A model generated the notes under the pieces. It saw nothing but the letters and a program-made list of their open reading frames with translations, did not search any database and was not told the DNA's origin. The position numbers and the translations under genes are program-made. Source: Thermothielavioides terrestris NRRL 8126 (taxonomy: Eukaryota; Ascomycota; Sordariomycetes; Sordariales; Chaetomiaceae). From it: a stretch of DNA of 64,000 nucleotides. Below, piece after piece: positions 25,484 to 34,976 of this stretch. The stretch is from assembly GCF_000226115.1 (NCBI RefSeq), contig NC_016457.1, positions 1,860,001-1,924,000 on the forward strand. Direction: 5' to 3'. Position 1 is the first letter of the stretch; every line of letters begins with the position of its first letter.

Positions 25484-27655
25484 GTCGATTCTCTTAGTTC
25501 GCTAACGTTATTGAGTAGCGAAGCGCTTAAATACGATTATATCGATATTATAGAGGGAGATACTCGACTAGCCTTTGTCGTTTATAAGATGCCTCTCTAT
25601 ATAAGAAAGACATCTACTAAAGGCTATACTACTAATACCTAGAAGAGGGAGAGCGCCTAACTTATAGCTAAGTAAATAAGAGGAGTAAAGAAAATCGACA
25701 ATATACTTAGCGTTCCCTCGTATACTTTAGGAGCTTCTACGTCCTATTAGGCTATTATTAAAGACGTTGCTACTAGAACTATTTACAATAACGAAATGAC
25801 GGCTACTAAAGAAGCTAATATAGCTAAAGTAATCTAAAATAGCTTAGAGACTATTTATAAGAAGCGATAGTAGAATATTACTATAGACCCTATTATAGTA
25901 TCTAACAATGAATAGGAAGTCTATAAGGACTATAACGAAGTACTAGATAGCGACGCTATATAAGAGCGTTTAGAAACTCTCTTAACTTATAAGTATATAG
26001 AAGGAGAGTAGCCTCTATAATGTATATTAGGGATTAAGTATCTAGAAACTAGCAACGTCTTTTTCGCTAGTATATAGCGTTAGGAAGTCTAGTAAGCTCT
26101 ATATATTACGTTAGAAGACGAGGCTACTACAATTAACGATAACCTAGACGTCTCTAACGACGATAGTGCCGATTACACTAATAATAAAGAGGATATAGCG
26201 ACTAAGCTATATTGTATCCTAGAGCTTTAGGAAACCTATATATTACATAGGTACTCTTAGCGTCTAACTAGAGCTATAAACAAATATATCGCTACTATAA
26301 GCGAAGTACTTGCTTATATATATATAGATTTTAGTTATAATGACGAATATATAGCTAAGCTAGCGATATAATTCGCTAGGTTCTACTGTATAGTCCCGAA
26401 GAAGGATTTTAGTAATAAGCTTACTAGCTTTATATACAACTTATATATTTAGAGGATTAAGGGTATAATCAAGAGAGCCCTTAAAGAGTTCTAAGAGATA
26501 GATATAGTTATAGTAAGCTGTATACCGACTATAATAGAAATCTTTATATTACATTACATCTTGCCTAAAGGCGAGGGCAACCCTTCTATAAACGTAATAT
26601 TAGTAGAGCTTAGATTAGCCTATTACAATAACGCCTAAGCTATAGATATAGCGAGTAGTACTAGCTATATAGTCACTGTGAACAATAACGCTATTAAATC
26701 TCTATAAGTAGATATAAAAGTAGTATAAGCGTTGACTAAGGATCTACTCTAATTCGCTTAGAAGTACTAAGTCTATATTAAAGAAGTCGAAAAAACTATA
26801 ATAGAATTAACAAAGTTCATTAGTATATTGGAAGTAAATAGTAAAGCTAGTAACCTAGATCCTAGTAGTCTTGTCTTCTAAGGCGACCTTGATAATATAT
26901 ATTATTATTGGATAGTAAAGATTAGTGACCTATAGCTAGTGTACAATAAGACTATAATAGATCTCCGTTATAAGAACAACGCTCTTTTAGAGAAGATCGA
27001 CCTTACTACCTAAACGATAGTAAACCTATACGATAGCATTTATATAGGACTAATATAGCGTATATAGGACATTGAGCGCTATTTAGTAGTTATCGAGACC
27101 TAAGCTACTACAATAGACTTACCTACTATAAAGGTAGCTATTATAAAATAAGCTAGAATATCTATTTAGACCGTTAGCTACTATAAAGTAGTATCTAAGA
27201 TCGTTTATATTGCAACTACAACTATAGTATATATCGTTAAAGCTATATAGTTGCCTATATAGAAGACGTTGAGTAAGACACCTATAGCTAAAGCTATGCT
27301 ATTGGTCGTACTAGCAACGTTGGCTAAGACGCTATAGAGTTAATGTAACAACGATACTTAATCGACGTTAAAAGCTAAAACTATTGAAGTTATAGGCAGT
27401 AAGTACTAGAGAAAAGTAATAATCGACGATAAACTGTAAAAGACGTTAACGTGTCCTTCTAAGAAAGTTAAGAAGACATTTATATCCGTTGAACGTAGAG
27501 TAGCTATAAAGACGTTGAAGGTAGCTAGGGACGACTTATACATTAGCGATAGTATCGTCGACCTAGACAAGTGGAACAAATAAATAGGTAAATCGCAACG
27601 GAGGACCTTACTATAGACTAGGATAACGGATATAGAAATCCTATATAGGGTATAA
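25484..27655 (+). pseudogene. Extra decayed frame downstream of pol
   Basis: Beginning near 25484 in a frame different from pol, coding-like sequence runs about 720 codons; the first kilobase was followed codon by codon and shows only TAG/TAA breaks and no indel. Content is Ile/Ala/Thr/Asp/Tyr-rich with predicted helical stretches such as RALKEF. Standard gypsy elements end shortly after the integrase or chromodomain, so this is additional coding capacity. No domain is recognised: env-like, captured host gene or a second element are all possible. Confidence 0.45.
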
Positions 27656-27755
27656 TGTAGATTAGTTTTCTTCCTTTCTATATACTCCTTTATTCTATAT
27701 TAAGTTCTATAATGATGGCGAGGACACTATCTTTTTCTTCTTGTCCTTAGGCACT

Positions 27756-28004
27756 TGTTATATACAACTGTGGCAAGGGCACCTATAACCGTACTACGGT
27801 CAGGGGTAACGAGCGTTCCCTTAAAAAAGGGAACCTTGTTTGCAACCCCTTTGTAGAACAGTAGACTGTATTAATATACTTTTGTAATATATACTAGTGT
27901 TTAGGAGTGCCGCCTTATTAGCTGACGAGGCTGAGAGGCATTGATCTTTCTCACCTTTATACGTTTACCGCTAGATGGTCACCGAGCACTATCTGCGTGT
28001 AATA
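27756..28004 (+). repeat. 3' LTR (249 bp)
   Basis: Starts TGTTATATACAACTG and ends GTGTAATA, with the final ACA of the 5' copy changed to ATA. It is equal in length to the 5' LTR and followed immediately by TTAAG (28005-28009). A clear polypurine tract directly upstream is not visible; the preceding bases are pyrimidine-rich (CTTTTTCTTCTTGTCC). Confidence 0.93.
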
Positions 28005-28009
28005 TTAAG

Positions 28010-28563
28010 GAAGTCTAGAAGGTGGTGGCTTAGTAGGAAAGAAACGTCGCCCTATAGGCAATAAGAGCTAAATATAGGATTTATAGCTATAGAATTCTAT
28101 AGTATTAAAGAGTATTAGCTAAAGAAGAAGATATAATAGATATATAAATATACGCTAAGACGTTTATCTATCTAATATAATATACTATACTTAGTATACT
28201 CGATATCTATTAGGCTAAAATTATATAATACAATGGTTATACTACCTAAATATAGGTTAGCAATAGTCTATAAAGTACTAATGAAGAGAGCGATGTAACC
28301 TATAAGAGGCAACTAGCTAGTTAGAATAGGAAGTTCTATAGCATTATACTATATATTATATAGTGTATTATAGGCTAGGGAACAACGACGCTAATAACAA
28401 GTAGTAGCATAGGAAATATAAGAAGTATAAGGAGCCCCGTTAGAACAGGTATAAAACTTAGAAAGTAGCTTATACTAATAGCAACGACTATAGAACGTAG
28501 TCTATAAACTAGGGGGGCATCGAATAGGAGGCATTTTAGCGATAGGAAGCTTAAGTATAACTG
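28010..28563 (+). pseudogene. Right half of the ORF split by the retrotransposon
   Basis: When 17419-28004 and one TTAAG are deleted, the frame ending ...GTG GTT AAG at 17418 continues as GAA GTC TAG AAG GTG GTG here and stays coding-like (helical, Glu/Gln/Arg-rich, e.g. RAKYRIYSYRIL) to a TGA near 28563, with TAG/TAA interruptions only. This supports one pre-existing gene cut by the insertion. Confidence 0.5.
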
Positions 28564-28700
28564 AGTAGAAAGGAGAAAAGGAAGAGAGAGAGGAAGAGCA
28601 AAAGGAGCGGAAAGGAGGAAAAGGGGTAGTAACAGGGGTGTAATAGGGGTATAAGCGAGGTAGAGAAAGGAGGAAAAGGGGTAGAACAGGGGAGGAAGTA
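28555..28700. repeat. Purine-rich tract with 55-bp tandem repeat
   Basis: The plus strand is almost entirely A/G with small T interruptions. The unit AAAGGAGGAAAAGGGGTAG occurs at 28611 and again at 28666. Its complement gives misleading Pro/Leu/Ser-rich minus-strand open frames, which are not genes. Confidence 0.75.
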
Positions 28701-28900
28701 TACAAGCCAATAGGAGGGGAGCACGAAAATCACTAATAGGCCTATACCCTATAACAGTTATTTGTTAAGCCTAAAGAGGAGGAGTGCAAAGGCAAATAGG
28801 TGAGGAGCAGTAACAATTAGTTAAGGAACACCCCCGTTTTATAGCTAAATGGAGGATCGCACTACCTGCCTAGTTCTGTAGTATATATATTAGACTGGTC

Positions 28901-29320
28901 GTGTTTTGAAACCAGGTCCGTAAGGTACCTTAGCTGTAAAAGTCTTTCTTAAGTCCAGACTGCAAGGGCGTTGTAGTGCAGAAGCATCTATCATGAAAGC
29001 CAACCAGACGATGCTGGGCGTTCCGGAGTCGATCAACAGAGGACGACGTGCCTGACTTCAAACCCGACTTCGGCTTCGATAATGTTTCAGTATGTTGTGC
29101 GTCGTACTGTTCCCAGAAACAGTACCTGACTGCCGTCCGTGTTGGCTGGGCAGGGAGGTCCTCGGCAGCCATCGGCCCGTTGACTGTTTGCATTGGGAAG
29201 CCGCAGGGCACTCCGCTCCTTCCATCCCAATGGCCCTCATCAACCCTTCCTTCCCCGAGAGTCTGAAGCAACTCATAAATGAGTTCCTGCTTACAACGAC
29301 CAACAAACAGCACCTCAAGC
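28901..29320. other. Island-to-tRNA spacer
   Basis: Base composition returns to normal within about 100 bases of 28900. No gene is seen. It contains the upstream flank of the tRNA gene. Confidence 0.6.
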
Positions 29321-29401
29321 ACCCCTCTGGTGTATCGGTTAACATATCGGATTCTCATATAGAGTGTTCCGATGCGCGGGGTTCGACTCCCCGGGGGGGT
29401 G
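29321..29401 (+). tRNA. tRNA-Glu(CTC) with 9-nt intron
   Basis: A full cloverleaf can be folded: acceptor ACCCCTC/GGGGGGT, D stem GTGT/ACAT with GG in an 8-nt loop, anticodon stem TCGGA/TCCGA, T arm CGGGG-TTCGACT-CCCCG and discriminator G. The anticodon CTC is at 29354-29356. The intron (29358-29366, TATAGAGTG) is in the canonical place after position 37. Removing it leaves 72 nt, usual for tRNA-Glu, and the T arm and discriminator match fungal tRNA-Glu. The A box (TGGTGTATCGG) and B box (GGTTCGACTCC) are internal, and a T6 terminator follows. The acceptor stem differs from the UCCG start common in yeast tRNA-Glu, so an unusual isodecoder or decayed copy is possible. Confidence 0.85.
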
Positions 29402-29407
29402 AGACCA

Positions 29408-29413
29408 TTTTTT
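29408..29413 (+). terminator. RNA polymerase III terminator (T6)
   Basis: Six T residues start seven bases after the last tRNA base, the expected signal for RNA polymerase III. Confidence 0.85.
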
Positions 29414-29879
29414 GCTCATCCTCTACGGTGTGTTTACTCGTCCCTGGTTGCTGTTCTAAGTCAACCATTACCCGAGAGCTAAATAAAGAATTCTACTGCC
29501 ACCTGTTCGTTCCTCACAGAGAGGTGCGAAACTCCCGGACAGCACCTAACCACCGGATGGACAACACACGGCTTGGGTAGTCTTGCCGCCGCAGTCTCCC
29601 GCAAAACGTCAACTTGCTTCAGCATTTGGACAGCATTGCAAACACAACGGCAGCCTATCCGGCCTACCTACGACGAGACCCTACCTTGCTTACAACGAGA
29701 GACAAGGCAGCCTGGAGAGACGACAGCGGTGCTTTGCGGCCCCTTGTCACTCCTTCAATCAACAACAGCGACATGTCGCGATCCCAAAGCGGAAACCGGC
29801 CTCCGATAAGGAGATATACAGGAGAGGTGGATAGGTATATACTCGCCGCCCACGACACAAAAATAATAACAACAAGAAC

Positions 29880-30440
29880 TAGTGCTAGGGGCCTACGACC
29901 ACGGCTTCTCTACCATGATGCTGCAACCGGACTTTGAAGTCCTTGCTGCTGGATTTGAAGGGTTGTTGCAGCAGTTTCAGCCTTGTTGCCAATCTACCGG
30001 CGGTGGATCAAGGTGCTCGGCTGGTGTAGGCTCTAGAGACCCTCAACAACAGCATGGCGGCACTATGACAGGACGTCGCAGCACTAGGGGAGGATGTGCG
30101 ACGCATCGAACACAGGCTGGATACGAGTGAGCATCAACGAGACCGCACGTCTCATCGACACCACGGTGACGCGGCACGAACACCCCGCTGGAACCTCTTC
30201 GGGCTGTCAGGACTGGACAAGACATCCCACAGTTTCCGGCTTGCGTCTCGGTCATCGCGGCCATGAAGAGTGCCACGCTCAACACAGTCTTGGGGGCATC
30301 GGGTAGGCCAACTCCGGGTATGGTGGTAGGAAGACGCAGGCTTTTGATGTTGGCGATCAGCGTTGTTATGCAGCAAGGTCTGCTCACAATTACGCCCTGG
30401 CATCTCCGTGGACTCGACGAGGCGAATCACCGGCTATAAT
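29880..30440 (+). pseudogene. Broken gene of a fungal coiled-coil protein family
   Basis: Fragments of one protein appear in order but in different frames. PDFEVLAAGFEGLLQQFQ starts at 29927. From 29985 comes VANLPAVDQGARLV, then a TAG, ALETLNNSMAAL, a TGA and QDVAALGEDVRRIEHRLD. SINETARLIDTTVTRHEH ends at 30183. From 30185 a frame shifted by one base reads PLEPLRAVRTGQDIPQFPA and goes on to a TAA near 30438. The layout (short coiled coil, a basic/acidic linker, then a Pro-Phe-Pro motif and a C-terminal helical part with GRRRLLMLAISVV) is that of small coiled-coil proteins common in filamentous fungi, as I recall them; their function is unknown to me. At least three frameshifts and two stops make it non-functional. 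Confidence 0.65.
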
Positions 30441-31606
30441 CTTGGTCCTCCTTCAATGTCTCCGTCAGAGAGACACCAGAGTACTGTGGTACCAGCAGGT
30501 GTACAGAATACACAGATCCTGCATGCGCGATGGATAAGTGCCGATTCGGTCTTAAGCCGCAACTTGAGAGGGTGACATCTTCCAGCTCAACCATGATGAT
30601 GCTCATCGTGGACACCTGGATGTGGTCCCGATATCCTGTTGGGGCAGCCACGTTGCAACCCTAACCCTCTTTCCAATCAACCCCTGTCCTAGGAGATGTG
30701 CAGACACGAGCTGCAGCGCCGTTCTTGGCAACGTGCCGGTCTCCCGGCGTGCTGAGCCGATCTAGTGAATGCAGTGTAGCCGAAAAGGTGTGAGGAGCCG
30801 ACCATTGGATCATTGAAGAGAACGAAACGTGTCTGAGAAAACGGTCCCGTTGACGTGGCCGCTTTTCCTCCTGCGGACACAAGCTGCAGCCCAGAACAAT
30901 TCCATGGCGTTCAATAGTGTACTGACTCCACAGGCCATGCACAGGCGGCCGAAAGTGCTCCAGTGCGGCTGGAAAATTGGAATCGATAAGCTGGTGTGGC
31001 AGGCCAATCAGACGCAGCGAGATTCGATGGCGTTCAATGGGAAAAGCTCACTCGCACTTGTTGGACCCGGACCCTGCGGATACGAAGTGAATGACAGGGA
31101 CCAACGAGCTGGGAATCTGGATCTGCCTGTGCGGGATGTGCCTGGGAGGTCACATCGTCCGATGCAGCCCAGCCCAGCCCAACCATCGCGGCTGATGAGC
31201 GCCCAGCCTGCTAACGTTAGCTGCAAGCTGCCGAGAGGGGGATGGGGGGGCCGCATGGAAAATGGAAAAGAAGAAGAAAAAAAAAGGACAAGCAGTGCCC
31301 ACCATGCGCCGGGCTGGCAAGTACTCGCGATAGCTCGTGAGCCTCCTCCTGTCCGACCTCGACCGTTGCGGTCTCCGACGCTCGCTTGTCCTCGTCCTTC
31401 CCGGCTTTCGCAGTTTGCGTGCCACGAGGCAGAATCCGGCCCGGACTCGGTAGTCTGGGTTGTCGAGAGCACGTCAGACCGCCCGCCGGCCTGGCTCTCT
31501 GTTGCCGCAATTGGGGCCCGCGTCCGCTCGTTCGGCTCTCTTTATTTGCTCGGTATTCCCTAATCTAATGTTTTGAATTATATTCACTACCCATCATCGA
31601 CCCGTC
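30441..31606. other. Intergenic, promoter side of WSC-peroxidase
   Basis: No supported gene. A 19-base phrase of the type ATTC-ATGGCGTTCAAT recurs near 30899 and 31022. The last 100 bases before 31607 include TTTATTTGC and a T/A-rich stretch that could be a core promoter. Otherwise nothing is recognised. Confidence 0.5.
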
Positions 31607-34600
31607 ATGAGAGCGAGGGCACCCGTCCTTGCCGGCCTGCTGTCCCTCGCGGCGCAGACCGGCAGGGCCGATCCGACATGGCCCGCCGCAACCGACCACA
31701 TGGAGGAGATCGTCTACCAGCTGCAGGGCTTCCGGGGCAGTCTGTTCAACGACATCATCACGCCCTGCGACAACGAGGCCGCCGGCCCGGGCCGCATCAC
31801 GGCGAGCGAGTGGCTGCGTGTCGGTTTCCAGTGCGTGCTGTGCCTGCTTCTCTCTCCTTTCTTTCTCTCTCCCCCGCCGTGACGGCCGATGCTGACGCCT
31901 CCCCAGTGACATGGCACCGCACAACAAGTACTTCGGCACCAACGGTGTCGACGGCTCGCTGCAGTTCGAGCTCAACGACGGCGAGAACACGGGCCCCGGC
32001 CACGCCACGACCCTCAAGTTCTTGGCCAACTACCTGTCGAGCCGGTCCAGCCTGGCCGACTTGATTGCCGCCGGCGTGTACGCCTCGGTCCGCTCATGCG
32101 GCGGCCCCGTCGTCCCCCTGAGATTGGGTCGCGTCGATGCCACCGAGGGCGGCAATGGCGTTCCCCAGCCCCAGAACTCCATTGGTACCTTCATATCGCA
32201 GTTCGACCGCATGGGCTTCAACGCGACCGAGATGATCCAGCTGGTGGCGTGCGGCCACACCCTCGGGTCCGTCCACAGCCCCGAGTTCCCCGAAATCGTC
32301 CCCGCCGCTACCGGCCAGATCTCCTTCGACTCGTCCAACGCCGTCTACGACAACAAGGTGGTCACCGAGTATGTCGCCGGCAACACGACCAACCCGCTCG
32401 TCGTCGGCGCCTCCATCGCCGTCGGCCGCAACTCGGACGGCAGGATCTTCGGCTCGGACGGCAATGTCACCATCCGCGCCATGGCCGATCCTACCGTCTA
32501 CCGCAACACGTGCCAGGCCCTGCTCCAGCGCATGATCGAAGTTGTCCCCGCCGGCGTCACGCTCACCCCCGACCCGATCGCCCCCTATGCCGTCAAGCCG
32601 GTCGGCATGCAGTTGACCCTCAACGACGGCGCCGCGACTCTCCTCCTGAGCGGGTACATCCGGGTCCGGACCACGGAGCTTCCCGCCAGTTCCATCACGA
32701 ACGTCGTGCTGACCTGGAAGGACCGCAACGGCGGCAACAGCTGCGGTTCGTCCGCCACTTGCTCCGTGACGGCTACCTTACAGGGCGTCGCGAACGGGTT
32801 CGACGATACCTTCGGCGTAAGTCTCTTTTGGTCACGACCCGGATAGACTGCGTTTTGGCGCGCGGTGCTGACGGCCCCTTAGTTCTTCCCCATCCAAGCG
32901 ACAATCCCGGTTGCGTCGGGCATCTCGTCCTTCACTCTCGTTCTCAATTTCAACGACGGCACCAGCAAGAGCTACGACAACAACGGGAACTCGTACCCGA
33001 TGTCTGATGCCGTGATCCTCCAGAAGCCTCAGAGCTGCCTGCTCCAGGGATCTGGCGCCCTCACTGTCTCCGCTCTCGTCAGTTTTGTTTTCCCCCCCCG
33101 TAGCCTGACGGCTTGCGTCATGCTAACCGGCGACTCAGGTCCGCAACGACATTGTGGGACTCCCCGTCAACCTGGGCGTTTCCTATCTGGTCCCCCGCAA
33201 CACGACCGACGGTAACCCCGTCCCGGCGCTGACCCAGGCCAACATCACCATGACCGCGGGCGATTGCGTCGGCCAGTACACGTTCTACACGGCAAGCTTC
33301 ACCATCTATGGCGGCCTGAGCTACAACGCCAGGCTCAGCGTGACGGCCGGATCCGGCGCCACCGCCTACTCGGACGACTTCATCAAGGCCAGCGACCTCT
33401 CCGGCACTTGCGGCACGTTCTCCGGCAGTGCTACCTGCGCCAACGTCACCGTCTCGTCCACCTCCTCCCTCCCGACCTCCACGACCTCGAGTTCCACTAG
33501 TGTTTCGGCCACCACCACCACCACCACCACCAGCTCAACGGCTGCCCCAACGCCGACCATCAAGACGAATGTCGGTGGTTACGTCTTTGTCAGCTGCTGG
33601 ACTGAGGGGACGGGTGTGCGCGCGCTCAGCGAGGCCTCGTTCGCCTACGATAGCATGACGCTCGAGTCCTGCATGGCCAACTGCACTGGGTTCGACTACT
33701 GGGCCACCGAGTACGGCAGGGAGTGCTACTGCGGGAACAGCCTGGCGTCGAGCAGCGCCCAGGCGCCCAACGGGGACTGCAGCATGCTCTGCGCCGGCGA
33801 CCCCAGCGAGTTCTGCGGCGCCGGTAACCGTCTGGAGCTGTACTCGACCACTGCGACCCGGACGACGTCTGCCACCCCGACACCGACCGCAACACTCGCC
33901 GTCAAGCCTACGGTGGGCGACTACGTCTTTGTCGGCTGCCAGACCGAGGCGACGTCCCAGCGGGCGCTGTCGGAGAAGACCTACGCCGACGACTCGATGA
34001 CGCTGGAGTCGTGCGCCGCGTTCTGCGCCGGCTTCACCTACTTCGGTACCGAGTACGGCCGCGAGTGTGAGTAACCCTGCGCTATATCTATATCCCGTTT
34101 CTATGTGGGAAGCAAATAGCACTAACAGATGCGACAGGCTACTGCGGCAACAGCCTGAACGACGGCAGCGTCTCGGCTGCTGCCACCGACTGCAACATGG
34201 TGTGCGCCGGAGATGCCTACGAGTACTGCGGCGCGGGCAACCGGCTGGAGCTCTACAAGGTCGGTAGCGCGTCCTCTACATCTAGCGCACCCGCCACCAC
34301 CACCACCGCCGCCCGCGCCCGGAAGCCGACCGTCTCCCCCTTCACCTACGGGGGCTGCTGGACCGAGGGCAACGGCGCGCGCGCGCTGCAGGCCAAGTCG
34401 TACGTGTCGGGCGACAACATGACGCTCGAGTCCTGCGCGGCCTTCTGCGCCGACTACAAGTACTTCGGCGCCGAGTACTCGGGCGAGTGCTACTGCGGCG
34501 ACGCGCTGCAGGCGGGCGCGGCCAACGTCACCGGCACGGACCAGGCCGACTGCTCCATGACCTGCTCGGGCGACCCGCTCGAGTACTGCGGCGGGCCGAA

Positions 34601-34976
34601 CCGCCTCGAGCTGTACGTGCAGCCGGACCTGGTCGTGCCCGCCCCGCCGTCGCAGCCGGCGAACATCTCCTCCGCCGCGGGCGCGACCGCGACCAACTGG
34701 ACCTTCTACCAGTGCCGGACCGAAGCGACGGACGTGCGCGCGCTCGCCGCCGACAGCTACGCGGCCGACTCGATGACGCTCGAGTCGTGCGCGGCCTTCT
34801 GCGTGGCCTACGCCTACTTCGGCGCCGAGTACGGCCGCGAGTGCTACTGCGGCGACGCCTTCTCCGCCGGGTCGGTCGAGGCGCCCGCAGCGGACTGCTC
34901 CATGGTGTGCGCGGGCAACGCGAGCGAGTTCTGCGGGAATAGCAACCGGTTGAGTGTGTACGCCAAGTTGGTATAG
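31607..34976 (+). CDS. Secreted heme peroxidase with four WSC domains (hybrid-B type)
   Basis: Predicted 1031-residue secreted enzyme of the plant/fungal peroxidase superfamily, matching the layout described as hybrid B heme peroxidases of Ascomycota. Five exons: 31607-31830, 31907-32816, 32883-33077, 33139-34066, 34138-34976. A signal peptide covers about residues 1-21. Distal site LRVGFHDMA (Arg71, His75) is rebuilt across intron 1; RLGRVD follows; the proximal heme His is His192 in VACGHTLGSVH. A beta-rich region of about 270 residues and a Ser/Thr linker (about 550-585) lead to four tandem WSC domains (about 586-680, 702-793, 820-910, 935-1031), each with the SCWTEG- or QCRTEA-type start, YGRECYCG or a variant and a final CG-NRL. 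WSC domains are thought to bind glycans, so the enzyme is probably held at polysaccharide while it oxidises using H2O2; the reductant is unknown. Confidence 0.9.

Larger units (their letters stand above)
17419..28004 (+). mobile_element. Ty3/gypsy chromovirus, full-length, RIP-inactivated
   Basis: A 10,586-bp LTR retrotransposon bounded by 249-bp LTRs and TTAAG duplications, with LTRs of the TGT...ACA type. Internal order is primer-binding site, gag-like region, then one continuous pol frame holding protease, reverse transcriptase, RNase H, integrase and a C-terminal chromodomain. About 3 kb of extra sequence separates pol from the 3' LTR. The pol frame has no indels over more than 4 kb; it is broken only by TAG/TAA codons and missense changes such as YxDD to YIDN, so inactivation is by point mutation. 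Chromodomain-bearing gypsy elements target heterochromatin in fungi, which suits its position inside an older decayed sequence. Confidence 0.93.
11480..28900. other. RIP-mutated AT-rich heterochromatin-like island
   Basis: Over about 17.4 kb the sequence becomes TpA-rich, with CpA and TpG strongly depleted while CpG remains common. That is the signature of RIP (CpA to TpA on either strand), not of 5-methylcytosine decay at CpG. Long reading frames survive in which interruptions are almost all TAG or TAA, as expected when CAG, CAA and TGG codons are hit. The island contains a full-length LTR retrotransposon and flanking older decayed coding sequence. Such islands are usually H3K9me3-marked and DNA-methylated in relatives; that is inference here. 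Confidence 0.9.

Noticed and set aside
28375..28710. Hydrophobic minus-strand frame (Leu/Pro/Ser-rich) that resembles a membrane protein
   Set aside because: It is only the complement of a purine-rich tandem repeat at the edge of the AT island.
11480..28900. AT-rich island as the regional centromere
   Set aside because: At 17 kb, made of one identifiable element plus flanks and bordered closely by ordinary genes, it is better explained as an interstitial RIP island; no CENP-A evidence can be seen from sequence.
11480..28900. Starship or other giant cargo transposon
   Set aside because: No tyrosine-recombinase captain gene, and both ends of the main element are explained by LTRs and a TTAAG duplication.
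30829..31563. 244-codon plus-strand frame before the peroxidase gene
   Set aside because: No domain or sensible composition, and three other frames overlap it.
32096..33007. 303-codon open frame in another phase of the peroxidase gene
   Set aside because: Shadow frame rich in Arg/Pro/His; the true phase contains the heme-binding motifs.
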